Shown piece by piece: positions 51,693-64,000 of a stretch of DNA of 64,000 nt. Each line of letters starts with the position of its first letter. The first letter of the stretch is position 1. The notes under the pieces are model-generated. The model had not been told where the DNA came from. It made no database searches and worked only from the letters and a program-made list of their open reading frames with translations. The position numbers and the translations under genes were made by a program. Origin of the DNA: REEB95 sp035934235 (lineage in GTDB: Bacteria > Pseudomonadota > Alphaproteobacteria > ATCC43930 > CGMCC-115725); contig DASYYB010000001.1 in the NCBI GenBank assembly GCA_035934235.1, forward strand, positions 1 to 64,000, written 5' to 3'.

Positions 51693-52046
51693 GTGCCGCC
51701 GAAAAAGAATCCGCTCAATCTCAATCCGTTGCAGCTGCGAACGCTGGCGTTGTTGCAGGCGCTGGCGCGCGTCCCCGGCCACGCGCGGCCGGCAGACGAG
51801 GATGGTGCGCTGCTGGTCGGCAATCTGCCGCGGCCGCACGGCGACCATTTCCATCTCGGCGATGCGGTGGTGATGACGCGCGACGCCACCGGCCTGCACA
51901 ACCAGGCGGTCTGGGTCGTGCTCGAGCGCAAAGGCCTGATCAAGTCGTTCTTTCCCGATGGCGCGGCGGTGACGGCCGCCGGCCTCGCCTACGAAACCGG
52001 CGTCGACGGCGCCATCCTGCATCGCGCCGACCACGCGGCGCACTGA
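51693..52046 (+). CDS. Conserved hypothetical protein
   Basis: 117 residues from a GTG at 51693 (VPPKKNPLNLNPLQLRTLALLQALARV). The pattern PLNLNPLQLRTLALLQ, then GDHFHLGDAVVMTRDATGLHNQAVWVVLERKGLIKS and YETGVDGAILHR, recalls small uncharacterised alphaproteobacterial proteins, but I cannot assign a function. The longer frame upstream overlaps TauE and is a shadow. Low complexity is absent; there is no signal peptide. It converges on the HAD gene with a 4-base gap. Confidence 0.6.
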   Translation: MPPKKNPLNLNPLQLRTLALLQALARVPGHARPADEDGALLVGNLPRPHGDHFHLGDAVVMTRDATGLHNQAVWVVLERKGLIKSFFPDGAAVTAAGLAYETGVDGAILHRADHAAH

Positions 52047-52050
52047 CGGC

Positions 52051-52935
52051 TTACCAGCGGAATTCGCCCATTGCCGCGGTCGGCATCGCGCCGCCCGCGG
52101 CGGCGGCGAGCGCGGCGATCCGTTCCGGGTCGAGCGGCGTTGCGTGCGTTAGGCCGATTTCGTCGGCGTGGATGCCGCTCGCCGTCAGCACGCTGGCGAT
52201 GCCGACGTCGGCGGCGCCCGCGATGTCGGTGCGGAAGCTGTCGCCGAAGGCGACGATCCGCCGCCGATCGGCCACGCCGAGTGCGGCGAAGCGCGTGAAG
52301 CAAAAATCATAGACCGAGCGATAAGGCTTGCCGTGCCAGCGCACGCTGCCGCCGCGCCGCTCGTAATATTCGGCCATGGCGCCGGCGCAGATACTGCGCC
52401 GTCCCTGGTGAACGACCACCAGGTCGGCGTTGGCGCACACCATCGGCAGCTTGCGCGCCAGCCCGGCGTCGAGCACGGTCGTGAAGGCGGAAAGGTCCTC
52501 CTCCCAATTCTCCGGTCCGACGGCGAGAAAGAAGTCCGCCTGCGTCACGTCGGTGACGCGCTGGCAATCCAGTCCCGCCAGCAACGGGTCGTCGCGCTGC
52601 GGCCCGATGAAGTAGCAACGGCGGCCCAGCGCGCGGAAGAACGGATCGTCGCGGTGCTTCAGGTGCAGCCACGCCTCTTCGCCGGACGAATGTATGGCGT
52701 CGTAGAGCGCCTTCGGGATGCCGATTTCGACCAGACGATCGGCAACCATAGCGGCACGGCGCGGCGCGTTGGACAGGATGACGAGCCTTTTGCCGGCCGC
52801 CTTGAGGCGCCCGAGCGCGTCGAGCACTTCGGGAAACGGCTGGCTGCCGTCATGCAGCACGCCCCAAAGGTCGAGCAGAAAACCGTCGTAATCGCCGGCG
52901 ATCTCGCGGATGCCGTGCAGAATGCGCACGCTCAT
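52051..52935 (-). CDS. TIGR01459 family HAD-type hydrolase
   Basis: 294 residues. NagD-like HAD phosphatase: motif I DGFLLDLWGVLHDG (near residues 18-31), LVILSNAPRRA (motif II Ser/Asn), and IVAFGDSFRTDIAGAADVG (motif IV Asp pair). The C2 cap is of the NagD/PNPase type. Substrate unknown, possibly a small sugar or nucleotide phosphate. Its start overlaps the pyrD stop by four bases; the two are co-transcribed. Confidence 0.9.
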   Translation of the reverse strand: MSVRILHGIREIAGDYDGFLLDLWGVLHDGSQPFPEVLDALGRLKAAGKRLVILSNAPRRAAMVADRLVEIGIPKALYDAIHSSGEEAWLHLKHRDDPFFRALGRRCYFIGPQRDDPLLAGLDCQRVTDVTQADFFLAVGPENWEEDLSAFTTVLDAGLARKLPMVCANADLVVVHQGRRSICAGAMAEYYERRGGSVRWHGKPYRSVYDFCFTRFAALGVADRRRIVAFGDSFRTDIAGAADVGIASVLTASGIHADEIGLTHATPLDPERIAALAAAAGGAMPTAAMGEFRW

Positions 52936-53990
52936 TGCAACGCCGTACCCACCGCCTCGCCGACCGATACGAAACCGTCCCGCTGCAACAGGCGGGCGAG
53001 GTCAGCCTTGATGCGCGCGACCAGACCCGGCCCCTGATAGATCAGCGCGGTATAAAGCTGCACCACCGTCGCGCCGGCACGGATCTTGGCATAGGCATCC
53101 GCCCCCGATGCGATGCCGCCGACGCCGATCAATGGCAGGCGGCCGCCGGTCAACCGATACATTTCCGACAGGAGCGCGGTCGACGGCGCGAACAGCGGCT
53201 TGCCGGTGAGGCCGCCGGTTTCGCGTGCCTGCGCGCTCTGGAGCGACGCCGGCCGGTCGACCGTGCTGTTGGAAATGATCAGGCCGTCGAGACCGGAGAA
53301 CAGCGCAACCTCGGCGATCTCGTTGCGCGCCTGTGGCTCGAGATCGGGCGCAATCTTGAGCAACAGCGGCGGCGGCCGCCGCGGCGTCGCCTTGGCGCGC
53401 GCCAGCTGCAAACGCGCGATAAACTCGGGCAGCACGGCCTTACGCTGCATGTCGCGTAGGCCCGGCGTGTTGGGCGACGAGATGTTGACCGCCAGATAAT
53501 CGGCGTAAGGCGCCAGCGCGGTGACGCCGGCCTCGTAATCGGCGATCGGATCGTGCGTATCCTTGTTGCGGCCGATGTTGACACCCAGGATGCCGCGCGA
53601 GCGGTCGCGCGCCTTCAAACGCGGCGCCACGGCCTCGAGGCCGTGGCTGTTGAAGCCGAGCCGGTTGATCGCCGCGCCATCCTGGCTCAAACGAAACACC
53701 CGCGGCTTGGGGTTGCCGGGCTGCGGCCGCGGCGTCACCGTGCCGATCTCGACAAAGCCGAAGCCGAATCCGAACAGCGGAGCGATCACCTCGGCGTTCT
53801 TGTCGTAGCCGGCGGCCAAGCCGACCGGATTGGGAAAGACGCGATCCCATGGCTTGACCGCAAGCACCGGCGGATCGGCGGCAACGGTGTGGCGGGGGAG
53901 GGTCTTCAGCGCCCACAGACTCGCGCGGTGCGCCGCCTCGGGCGGCAGCGCGCGCAGTACCGGAAGCGCGAGGTCGGTCAAGGCGAGCAT
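52932..53990 (-). CDS. pyrD: Quinone-dependent dihydroorotate dehydrogenase
   Basis: 352 residues from the ATG at 53990 (MLALTDLALPVLRALPPEAAHR). Class 2 enzyme on the inner membrane; oxidises dihydroorotate to orotate in pyrimidine synthesis and passes electrons to ubiquinone. The N-terminal helix for quinone access is followed by the FMN barrel: NPVGLAAGYDKNAE, FGFVEIGTVTPRPQPGNPKPR, the active-site serine in NISSPNTPGLRDMQ (about residues 157-170) and LIGVGGIASGADAYAKIRAGA. The upstream frame to 54020 adds ten unlikely residues. Overlaps the HAD gene. Confidence 0.96.
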   Translation of the reverse strand: MLALTDLALPVLRALPPEAAHRASLWALKTLPRHTVAADPPVLAVKPWDRVFPNPVGLAAGYDKNAEVIAPLFGFGFGFVEIGTVTPRPQPGNPKPRVFRLSQDGAAINRLGFNSHGLEAVAPRLKARDRSRGILGVNIGRNKDTHDPIADYEAGVTALAPYADYLAVNISSPNTPGLRDMQRKAVLPEFIARLQLARAKATPRRPPPLLLKIAPDLEPQARNEIAEVALFSGLDGLIISNSTVDRPASLQSAQARETGGLTGKPLFAPSTALLSEMYRLTGGRLPLIGVGGIASGADAYAKIRAGATVVQLYTALIYQGPGLVARIKADLARLLQRDGFVSVGEAVGTALQ

Positions 53991-54062
53991 TGGCGCGCAC
54001 GCTAACGGCCGCCGCGGCAAATTGGAATACCGACTCCGCAGCTGCGGCTTTATGCTCCGTGC

Positions 54063-56828
54063 ATGAGTGCCGATGGCGGCGTTGCCGGTCCCGTTCGCTT
54101 GCCCAAAGCCGCGTCGCTGGTTGCCGGTATGACCCAGGCGGCGTGGCTGTCGCCCGAAGGCGAGATCGCGCTGTTACCGCTGAGCGAGGCGGCACGACGC
54201 GCGCGGTCGGCGCCGCCTTTCGTCTGCCATGCGCGCGCGACGGCGCGGCGACTCGGCGTGACGCCGTTTCCCTGCTTCGACCTGCTCGAGCTGTTCGCCT
54301 TCGTGCGGCCGGCGCGTTTTTGCGTGCCGACACCGCGCGGCATCGCTGCCGCGCTCGATCTCGCCGTGCCCGACGGCGGCGATCTGCCGGGTGCGGCTAC
54401 CGCCTTGCTCAACAGCGTGCGTGCGTTGCTCGCCGAGGTGCCGTTACATGCCGGCGACGGCGGCGATGCCCGCGCCGTCGCCGAAGCGATGGCCAAAGGC
54501 GGCTGGCCTTGGGCTGAAGCCGTGCTGGCGGCGCTGCCAACCGCCACGAATACCAATTCGCCGCCGCCCGCGGGCCTGACCGCCTGGAACCGGCTCGGCG
54601 AATGGGCCGAGCACGCGCCCGAGCCGCCGCCGGGCAACATTCCAGTCGGCGAGGACGAAGCGCGCTTGCGCCTGGCCGAGCTGGTCGGCGACCGGGCCGA
54701 GCCGCGGCCGCAGCAGGCGGACTATGCCGGCGCCTGCGCTTATGCGTTCGCGCCGCGCGACGACGCTGTGGCGCCGCGTGTGCTGCTGGCCGAGGCGGGC
54801 ACCGGCGTCGGCAAGACGCTGGGCTATATCGCGCCGGCCAGCGTCTGGGCGGAGAAGAACGCCGGCGCGGTGTGGATCTCGACCTATACGCGCAACCTCC
54901 AGCACCAGATTTCAACCGAGCTCGACCGGCTCTATCCCGATCCGGCGGTTAAGGCGCGGCGCGTCGTCGTGCGCAAGGGCCGCGAAAATTATCTCTGCCT
55001 GCTTAATTTTGAGGACAGTCTGGGCGGGTTGGCGATGCGTCCGCAGGACGCGGCGGCGGCCGGCCTGGTGGCGCGCTGGGTGGCGGCGACGCGCGATGGC
55101 GACATGGTCGGCGGCGATCTGCCGGGCTGGTTGCCCGAGCTGGTCGGTCGCGCCGGCACCGTCGGCCTCACCGACCGGCGCGGCGAATGCGTGCACAGCG
55201 CCTGCTCGCACTATCACCGCTGCTTCATCGAGAAGAGCGTCCGGCGCGCGCGGCGCGCACGCATCGTGGTCGCGAACCATGCGCTGGTGATGATCCAGGC
55301 GGCGCTCGGCGGGCTCGACGACGACAACCTGCCGCGGCGTTATGTCTTCGACGAAGGCCATCATGTCTTCGACGCCGCCGATGGCGCATTCTCGCTGGCG
55401 CTCACCGGCCGCGAGGCGGCTGAGCTGCGGCGCTGGATTCTGGGTGCCGAGGACGGGCGGCGCAGCCGCGCGCGTGGCCTGAAGCGCCGGCTCGACGATC
55501 TGCTGGTCAACGACGCCACCGGCCAGCGCCTGCTCGACGAGGCGATCGACGGCGCGCGCAACGTCTTGCCGGCCGACGGCTGGCTCAAGCGGATTGCCGA
55601 AGGGCGCGCACAGCGCGCCTGCGAGCGGTTTCTGGCGCTGGCGCGCGATCAAGTGCTGGCGCGAACCGGCGATGCCGACCAGGGCTACAGCCTCGAAACC
55701 GAGCCGCGCCCGCCGATTCCGGGCTTGATCGACGCCGCGCGCGACCTAGCGGCGGAGCTGAAGCGCATCGAGACGCCGCTCAAGGCGCTGGCACAACGCC
55801 TACGCGCCAAGCTTGCCGACGAGGCGGCCAAGCTCGATACCGCGGTGCGGCAGCGGATCGAGGCGGCGGTGCGCGGCCTCGAACGCCGCGCCATGCTCGA
55901 GCTCGGCGGCTGGCGGCGCATGCTGGAGGAAGTGGAACGCGAGCCGCCCGCCGAGTTCGTCGACTGGCTGGCGGTCGAGCGCGCCGACGGTCATGCGGTC
56001 GACGTCGGCATGCATCGGCATTTTACCGACCCGACCCGGCCCTTTGCGGAGTTCGTCGTCGCGCCGGCGCACGGCGCGTTGGTGACCTCGGCGACGCTGA
56101 CCGACGGCAGCGGCGACGCGGAAGCGGACTGGCTCGGCGCCGAAGCCCGCACCGGCGCGCGCCACCTGCAAGCGCCGGCGATGCGCGCGCGCGTCAAATC
56201 GCCGTTCGACTATCCGGCGCAAACGCGTGTGTTCATCGTCAACGATATCGACCGCAACGACGTCGACCAGGTCGCCGCCGCCTATCGCGAACTGATCGCG
56301 GCCTCGGGCGGCGGCGCGTTGGGATTGTTCACCGCCATCCAGCGGTTGCGCGCCGTGCACAAGCGCATCGCGGCGCCGCTTGAGGCGGCCGGCCTTGCAC
56401 TGCTAGCGCAGCATGTCGATGCCATGGACACGGCGACGTTGGTCGACATCTTCCGCGCCGAGGAGGATTCATCGCTGCTTGGCACCGATGCGGTGCGCGA
56501 CGGGGTCGACGTGCCCGGACGGTCGTTGCGCCTTATCGTCTTCGACCGGGTGCCGTGGCCGCGGCCCGATATCCTGCACCGCGCGCGCAAGACGCTGTTC
56601 GGCGGCACCGTCTACGACGATTCGATCACGCGGCTTCGTCTCAAGCAGGCTTTTGGTCGGCTGGTGCGCCGGTCCACCGACCACGGTGTCTTCGTCCTGC
56701 TCGACCGGGCGATGCCGTCGAGACTATTGGGCGCGTTTCCCGAAGGCGTCGCCGTGGCCCGACTCGGGCTCAAGGATACGATCGCGGCGACGGCGGATTT
56801 CCTCAAGACGGCGGCGCAGACGCCGTAG
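54063..56828 (+). CDS. ATP-dependent DNA helicase (DinG/XPD-type)
   Basis: 921 residues. Superfamily 2 helicase with an iron-sulfur cluster. An N-terminal extension of ~230 residues precedes Walker A AGTGVGKTLG (Lys251); cluster cysteines are plausible at NYLCLLN, GECVHSACSH and HRCFIEK; the DEAH-box variant is DEGH (430-433). Helicase motifs V/VI appear as ATLVDIFRAEEDSSLLG and ITRLRLKQAFGRLVRRSTDHG near the C-terminus. It unwinds DNA, probably 5'-3' in recombination or replication-stress repair, by family. Divergent from pyrD with a 70-base gap. Confidence 0.9.
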   Translation: MSADGGVAGPVRLPKAASLVAGMTQAAWLSPEGEIALLPLSEAARRARSAPPFVCHARATARRLGVTPFPCFDLLELFAFVRPARFCVPTPRGIAAALDLAVPDGGDLPGAATALLNSVRALLAEVPLHAGDGGDARAVAEAMAKGGWPWAEAVLAALPTATNTNSPPPAGLTAWNRLGEWAEHAPEPPPGNIPVGEDEARLRLAELVGDRAEPRPQQADYAGACAYAFAPRDDAVAPRVLLAEAGTGVGKTLGYIAPASVWAEKNAGAVWISTYTRNLQHQISTELDRLYPDPAVKARRVVVRKGRENYLCLLNFEDSLGGLAMRPQDAAAAGLVARWVAATRDGDMVGGDLPGWLPELVGRAGTVGLTDRRGECVHSACSHYHRCFIEKSVRRARRARIVVANHALVMIQAALGGLDDDNLPRRYVFDEGHHVFDAADGAFSLALTGREAAELRRWILGAEDGRRSRARGLKRRLDDLLVNDATGQRLLDEAIDGARNVLPADGWLKRIAEGRAQRACERFLALARDQVLARTGDADQGYSLETEPRPPIPGLIDAARDLAAELKRIETPLKALAQRLRAKLADEAAKLDTAVRQRIEAAVRGLERRAMLELGGWRRMLEEVEREPPAEFVDWLAVERADGHAVDVGMHRHFTDPTRPFAEFVVAPAHGALVTSATLTDGSGDAEADWLGAEARTGARHLQAPAMRARVKSPFDYPAQTRVFIVNDIDRNDVDQVAAAYRELIAASGGGALGLFTAIQRLRAVHKRIAAPLEAAGLALLAQHVDAMDTATLVDIFRAEEDSSLLGTDAVRDGVDVPGRSLRLIVFDRVPWPRPDILHRARKTLFGGTVYDDSITRLRLKQAFGRLVRRSTDHGVFVLLDRAMPSRLLGAFPEGVAVARLGLKDTIAATADFLKTAAQTP

Positions 56829-56891
56829 ATTGCGTGCAACGCGGCGGACGTGCAAAGTTCACGCGCTGTCTGTCAGGAACCGGGGGTTTTG

Positions 56892-57404
56892 ATGCGGGGG
56901 ATAAGCGTTTTTGTCGGCGTCGCGCTCGCGATGCTGGTCGTCGCAGGCAGCGCGCAGGCCCAGAGTCTTTTCCAGCTCCAAAGGTGGTGCTCGAACGACG
57001 ATAGCGATGAGAGCATGAAGGCCTGCACCGCCATCATCGAATGGGGGCGACCGATGTCGCCCAAAAGGCTGGCGGACGCTTATGTAAACCGCGGCAATGA
57101 CTACGCCGGTCGCAGCATGCCGGAAAAAGCGATCGCCGATTACACAGCGGCGATCAAGCGCGATCCGACGCGCGACGACGCCTTCGCCGGTCGCGGCATC
57201 CAGTATTACCAGTCGCACGATTACAAACACGCCGTGGCGGATTTCGACGCGGCGATCAAGCTCAATCCCGGCGAAGCGGTCGACTGGGCGTGGCGCAGCC
57301 GTGCGAAGGGGCAACTGGGCGACGCGAACGGCGCCAACGCCGATATGGCGCATGCACTCGAGCTCGATCCACAAGTCGGGCAGGACATGTCGGACGAGGA
57401 TTGA
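56892..57404 (+). CDS. Tetratricopeptide repeat protein, probably periplasmic
   Basis: 170 residues with a Sec signal peptide (MRGISVFVGVALAMLVVAGS, cleaved near AQA-QS). About three TPR units follow, with clear repeats AYVNRGNDYAGRSMPEKAIADYTAAIKRDP and AFAGRGIQYYQSHDYKHAVADFDAAIKLNP. A cysteine pair (WCSNDD, KACTAI) lies before the repeats. TPRs mediate protein contacts; partner unknown. The start at 56892 has a GGGGG tract ahead. It converges on groEL across a strong hairpin. Confidence 0.82.
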   Translation: MRGISVFVGVALAMLVVAGSAQAQSLFQLQRWCSNDDSDESMKACTAIIEWGRPMSPKRLADAYVNRGNDYAGRSMPEKAIADYTAAIKRDPTRDDAFAGRGIQYYQSHDYKHAVADFDAAIKLNPGEAVDWAWRSRAKGQLGDANGANADMAHALELDPQVGQDMSDED

Positions 57405-57425
57405 TCCGATCGGCCGCGCAGACAA

Positions 57426-57455
57426 AAAGGGCCGCGGATTGCTCCGCGGCCCTTT
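57426..57455. terminator. Bidirectional rho-independent terminator between the TPR gene and groEL
   Basis: Perfect 13-bp stem (57426-57438 with 57443-57455) and a four-base loop. On the reverse strand the stem is followed by TTTTTG, making a canonical terminator for groESL; on the forward strand it has TTTGATT. A second 10-bp hairpin lies at 57473-57498. Confidence 0.85.
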
Positions 57456-57517
57456 GATTAGCTTCGCACGACGCCGAAGGCCGCATGTGGCCTTCGGCTG
57501 TGCTTCGCGGGCTAGAG

Positions 57518-59164
<1,647 letters not shown>

Positions 59165-59188
59165 TGAAATGTCTCCTTGAAAAGGTCT

Positions 59189-59503
59189 TTAGGCGGCCTT
59201 GCGCTTCGCGGCGCTGCCTTCGACGATGCCGAGAATGTCCGACTCCTTGACGATGACGAGCTCTTCGCCGTCGATCTTCACTTCGGTGCCGGACCACTTG
59301 CCGAACAGCACGCGATCGCCCGGTTTGACGTCGAGCGCGTGGAGCTTGCCGTCCTCGGTGCGAGTGCCGGGACCGACGGCGACGACTTCGCCTTCCATCG
59401 GCTTCTCCTTCGCGGTGTCGGGAATGATGATGCCGCCCGCCGTCTTCTCCTCGGACTCGAGACGACGGATCAGGACACGGTCCTGCAACGGCTTAAACTT
59501 CAT
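59189..59503 (-). CDS. groS: Co-chaperonin GroES
   Basis: 104 residues from the ATG at 59503 (MKFKPLQDRVLIRRLESEEKT), which has GGAGGG upstream; the frame to 59554 extends into the leader and is not coding. The mobile loop SEEKTAGGIIIPDTAKEKP and the roof segment are clear. Caps the GroEL ring. First gene of the operon, directly downstream of the CIRCE element. Confidence 0.98.
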   Translation of the reverse strand: MKFKPLQDRVLIRRLESEEKTAGGIIIPDTAKEKPMEGEVVAVGPGTRTEDGKLHALDVKPGDRVLFGKWSGTEVKIDGEELVIVKESDILGIVEGSAAKRKAA

Positions 59504-59569
59504 GGGAAAATCCCTCCTCGTTGGTGTCTTCGACACGCGACTGCCAACCCCCATTTTTCGAGGCGGCTG

Positions 59570-59596
59570 TTAGCACTCGCGGCCGTTGAGTGCCAG
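59570..59596 (-). promoter_or_regulatory. CIRCE operator of groESL
   Basis: TTAGCACTC-N9-GAGTGCCAG at 59570-59596. The consensus is TTAGCACTC-N9-GAGTGCTAA; the first arm is perfect and the second differs at two positions. CIRCE is bound by the repressor HrcA, which is not encoded in this window. It lies 67 bases upstream of groES and just after the promoter. Confidence 0.9.
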
Positions 59597-59597
59597 T

Positions 59598-59626
59598 GAG
59601 ATAGGGGCTGCAACCGGAACTGTCAA
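59598..59626 (-). promoter_or_regulatory. Sigma-70 promoter of groESL
   Basis: On the reverse strand a perfect TTGACA (59626-59621), 17 bases, then TATCTC (59603-59598), which matches the -10 at four of six positions. CIRCE follows by two bases, so HrcA binding would block transcription. I do not see an RpoH-type pair here. Confidence 0.75.
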
Positions 59627-59775
59627 CGGGCCGCCACCACTTTGGCAGCACTTTCCGCTATAGGCTGCTATACCATTGAAATAAATAATATTTTCTTGAT
59701 CGATGACTGCCATGCTGGAACCCTGTCGGCAACGGAAAGCGGTGGTGCAACGTCTATATCGTTGAGGTGCGCGCG
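59627..59775. other. Intergenic region upstream of usg
   Basis: Between the groESL promoter and usg lies an AT-rich segment around 59672-59702 (TTGAAATAAATAATATTTTC), unusual in this G+C-rich window. It may hold the usg promoter; I could not settle on a -35/-10 pair with normal spacing. Confidence 0.4.
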
Positions 59776-60039
59776 ATGAAGCATCTGCGGCTGCAACTCG
59801 ATGGCTATCGGCTGACCACGGCGGAAATCCTCTATCGCCTGCCGGACCATCCGCATCTGCTGCAAAGCTTCGTTTGGCAGGAGCTCGACATCGCGCCGCG
59901 TTTCCCGGTGCTCCGCCGCTTCCTCGATTTCTGGACGCACAACCTCGATGGCCGCTTGCACTCGGTCAAAGTGGCGCAGGCGCCGCTCCTAGTGCCGTCG
60001 CGGCTCTCCCACGCCCAGATTTCGTTGAGCCTGCACTGA
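59776..60039 (+). CDS. Usg-family protein
   Basis: 87 residues from the ATG at 59776, with GAGG 8 bases ahead (a GTG at 59767 is in frame). Small alphaproteobacterial protein named for a gene near the trp operon: LTTAEILYRLPDHPHLLQSFVWQELDIAPRFPVLRRFLDFW is the conserved core. Function unknown. Followed in the same direction by ctaA. Confidence 0.88.
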   Translation: MKHLRLQLDGYRLTTAEILYRLPDHPHLLQSFVWQELDIAPRFPVLRRFLDFWTHNLDGRLHSVKVAQAPLLVPSRLSHAQISLSLH

Positions 60040-60102
60040 AATCGTTCACGGCGCGGCAATGCGTCGCTTGCCAGAGTGCGCTCGGCGGAAGAGTGTCGCG
60101 CC

Positions 60103-61167
60103 ATGACTGCAACCGAAGCCGGACGCGAGCGCAGTCTCGCCGACGCGGAAGAGACGCCGCGCAACCACGCCGTCGCCGTCTGGCTGCTCGTCTGCGCTGC
60201 GATGATCTTCGTGATGGTGGCGCTCGGCGGTGTCACGCGGCTCACCGAATCCGGCCTGTCGATCACGCAATGGCAGCCGGTGTCGGGCGTGTTGCCACCG
60301 TTGGGCGCGGCCGCATGGCAGGCGGCATTCGACGCCTACAGGCAGATTCCGCAATACGACGCGGTCCACGCCGGCATGACGCTGGCGCAATTCAAGACGA
60401 TTTATTTTTGGGAATGGTTCCACCGCCTGTGGGGCCGGCTGATCGGCGTCGTCTTCCTGCTGCCGTTCCTCTATTTCCTGCTGCGGCGGAAGATTCCGCC
60501 GAACTTGGCGCCGCGGCTCATGCTGTTGTTCCTGCTCGGCGCGTTCCAAGGCGCGCTCGGCTGGTGGATGGTCGAAAGCGGTCTCGAGAGCCGCATCGAG
60601 GTCAGCCAATATCGCCTCGCCGCGCATCTCGCGATGGCGATCGTGATCTATGGCGCGATCCTGTGGGTGGCGCTCGACCTGCTGCGGCCGGCGCGCCATG
60701 AAGCCGCGTCCGGCATGCGCCGCGGCGCCAGCGCGCTGCTGGCGCTGGCCTTCGTCACGCTGATCGCCGGCGCCTTCACCGCCGGTTTGCGCGCTGGCCT
60801 GATCGACAACACCTTTCCGCTGATGGATGGTCACATCGTGCCGCCGGCGTGGGGCCATCTGGCGCCGTGGTGGCGCAATCTGTTCGAAAATCCAGAAGCG
60901 GTGCAGTTCGATCACCGCGTCCTGGCGATCACCACGTGGCTCGGTGCGCTGGCGCTGTTCCTCGGCTCGTTCAAGGCGACGCTGTCGCGCTTCGCGCGCG
61001 GCGCGGTGCATGCGCTGTTCACGCTGGTAACGATCCAGGTCGGGCTCGGAATATCGACGCTGCTGCTGGTGGTGCCGCTGCCGCTGGCGCTGGCGCATCA
61101 GCTCGGCGCGACGCTCGTCATCACCGCCGCCTTGGTCGTGCGGCACGCCTTGGGAAACCCCGCCTAG
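60103..61167 (+). CDS. ctaA: Heme A synthase (COX15/CtaA)
   Basis: 354 residues from the ATG at 60103. Inner-membrane enzyme that oxidises the methyl group of heme O to make heme A for aa3-type cytochrome oxidases. About eight membrane helices; MVALGGVTRLTESGLSITQWQPVSGVLPP is the family signature, and the two conserved histidines can be seen in EWFHRLWGRLIG and QFDHRVLAI. COX15 type 2 length. The sequence preceding the start is not conserved. Its presence indicates an aerobic organism with an aa3-type oxidase. Confidence 0.95.
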   Translation: MTATEAGRERSLADAEETPRNHAVAVWLLVCAAMIFVMVALGGVTRLTESGLSITQWQPVSGVLPPLGAAAWQAAFDAYRQIPQYDAVHAGMTLAQFKTIYFWEWFHRLWGRLIGVVFLLPFLYFLLRRKIPPNLAPRLMLLFLLGAFQGALGWWMVESGLESRIEVSQYRLAAHLAMAIVIYGAILWVALDLLRPARHEAASGMRRGASALLALAFVTLIAGAFTAGLRAGLIDNTFPLMDGHIVPPAWGHLAPWWRNLFENPEAVQFDHRVLAITTWLGALALFLGSFKATLSRFARGAVHALFTLVTIQVGLGISTLLLVVPLPLALAHQLGATLVITAALVVRHALGNPA

Positions 61168-61221
61168 AGCCATCGCGGGCGTGAACTCGCGCCCGGCGGA
61201 CCGCCGGGCTAATATCGCGCC

Positions 61222-63381
<2,160 letters not shown>

Positions 63382-63428
63382 CCGCGGGAAGGCTCGCGGA
63401 ATCCGCTCCGCCGCGCTATCTAAGCCCC

Positions 63429-64000
63429 GTGGGCACGCTGTTCTTCATCGTCTTCATCGATCTGGTCGGCTTCGGCGTGGTGATCCCGCTGCTGCCGTAT
63501 TACGCGCTGGTCTTTCACGCCACGCCGTTCGAGGTCACCTCGATGATGGCCTGCTACTCGCTGGCGCAGTTCTTCGCGTCGCCGCTGCTCGGCATGGTCA
63601 GCGACCGCGTCGGCCGCAAGCCGGTCATCCTGGCGAGCTTGGTGTGTTCGGTCGCCTCCTATATTTGGCTCGGCTTCGCCACTCAGCTCTGGATGTTGTT
63701 CGCGGCGCGGCTGCTGGCCGGTGCGGGCGCCGGCAATATCTCTGCAGCGCAGGCCTATGTCGCCGACGTCACGCCGCCGGATCAGCGCGCCAAGGGCATG
63801 GGCATGATCGGCGCGGCCATCGGCTTGGGATTCACCGTCGGTCCGGCGATCGGCGGCGCCGTCGCCGGTGGCGACGCGCAGAGCGCGCATCTCGCCTGGC
63901 CCGCTTTCGTTGCCGCCGCGCTGTCGGCCGCGGCCTTCGTGTTCGCCTTTGCCCGGCTCGAGGAAAGCCTGACGCACAAACCGATGGCGCGCGTCGGCCG
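63429..64000 (+). CDS. MFS transporter, TetA-like (3' truncated by window edge)
   Basis: At least 190 residues from a GTG at 63429 (VGTLFFIVFIDLVGFGVVIPLLPYY); the frame remains open to the end of the window. The MFS motif A appears as GMVSDRVGRKPVILASL (between helices 2 and 3), and AQAYVADVTPPDQRAKGMG with GLGFTVGPAIGG follows, as in tetracycline/multidrug antiporters of the DHA1 group. The rest of the gene, and its substrate, cannot be seen. The gap from scpA is about 47 bases. Confidence 0.85.
   Translation, partial: MGTLFFIVFIDLVGFGVVIPLLPYYALVFHATPFEVTSMMACYSLAQFFASPLLGMVSDRVGRKPVILASLVCSVASYIWLGFATQLWMLFAARLLAGAGAGNISAAQAYVADVTPPDQRAKGMGMIGAAIGLGFTVGPAIGGAVAGGDAQSAHLAWPAFVAAALSAAAFVFAFARLEESLTHKPMARVG

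Overview
The window is G+C-rich, densely coded chromosomal DNA from an alphaproteobacterium. The evidence is a GcrA cell-cycle regulator, a DUF4167 gene between prmC and clpB, an Usg protein, a CIRCE element in front of groESL, and the block ubiG/lysC/ptsP/ispG/hisS/prfA/prmC/clpB. A Rhodospirillales-like or Rhizobiales-like organism fits best, but I cannot name a genus from sequence alone. There is no rRNA, CRISPR array, insertion sequence or prophage. Both edges cut genes: a nuclease-like gene on the left and an MFS transporter on the right.

Region by region. 1-3.4 kb: end of a thermonuclease-like gene, gcrA, an MFS permease, a double cold-shock-domain protein and ubiG. 3.5-17.3 kb: a long forward housekeeping run of lysC, a nitronate monooxygenase-like gene, ptsP, a RodZ-like membrane protein, ispG, hisS, prfA, prmC, DUF4167 and clpB; clpB has an RpoH-type heat-shock promoter. 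17.3-22.1 kb: a reverse operon for a 2-oxoacid (pyruvate/acetoin-type) dehydrogenase, E1alpha-E1beta-aldehyde dehydrogenase-E2, without E3. 22.5-28.5 kb: gltBD glutamate synthase. 28.5-34.3 kb: assorted genes (alpha/beta hydrolase, MHYT histidine kinase, LpxR-like lipid A deacylase, FMN reductase, ada). 34.5-41.5 kb: an NAD-dependent molybdenum formate dehydrogenase locus (LysR regulator, fdsGBA, fdhD, fdsD) with repeated palindromic LysR-type sites. 41.5-42.5 kb: a one-gene AT-richer islet between a tRNA-Gly(CCC) gene and a copy of that tRNA's 3' end. 42.6-57.4 kb: DUF442-type phosphatase, an ABC importer, aldo/keto reductase, ketopantoate reductase, L,D-transpeptidase, split chromate transporter, second FMN reductase, TauE/SafE permease, HAD hydrolase, pyrD, a DinG/XPD-type helicase and a TPR protein. 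57.5-64 kb: groESL with CIRCE, usg, ctaA, methylmalonyl-CoA mutase and a partial MFS gene.

Together the genes describe an aerobic heterotroph (ubiquinone, heme A, PTS-Ntr, GOGAT) that can oxidise formate with NAD and process propionyl-CoA. Most of the window is ordinary core genome. The two signals most worth following are the tRNA-Gly islet, whose only gene appears to be transcribed from the tRNA promoter, and the set of ATAG-N7-CTAT palindromes at the formate dehydrogenase locus.
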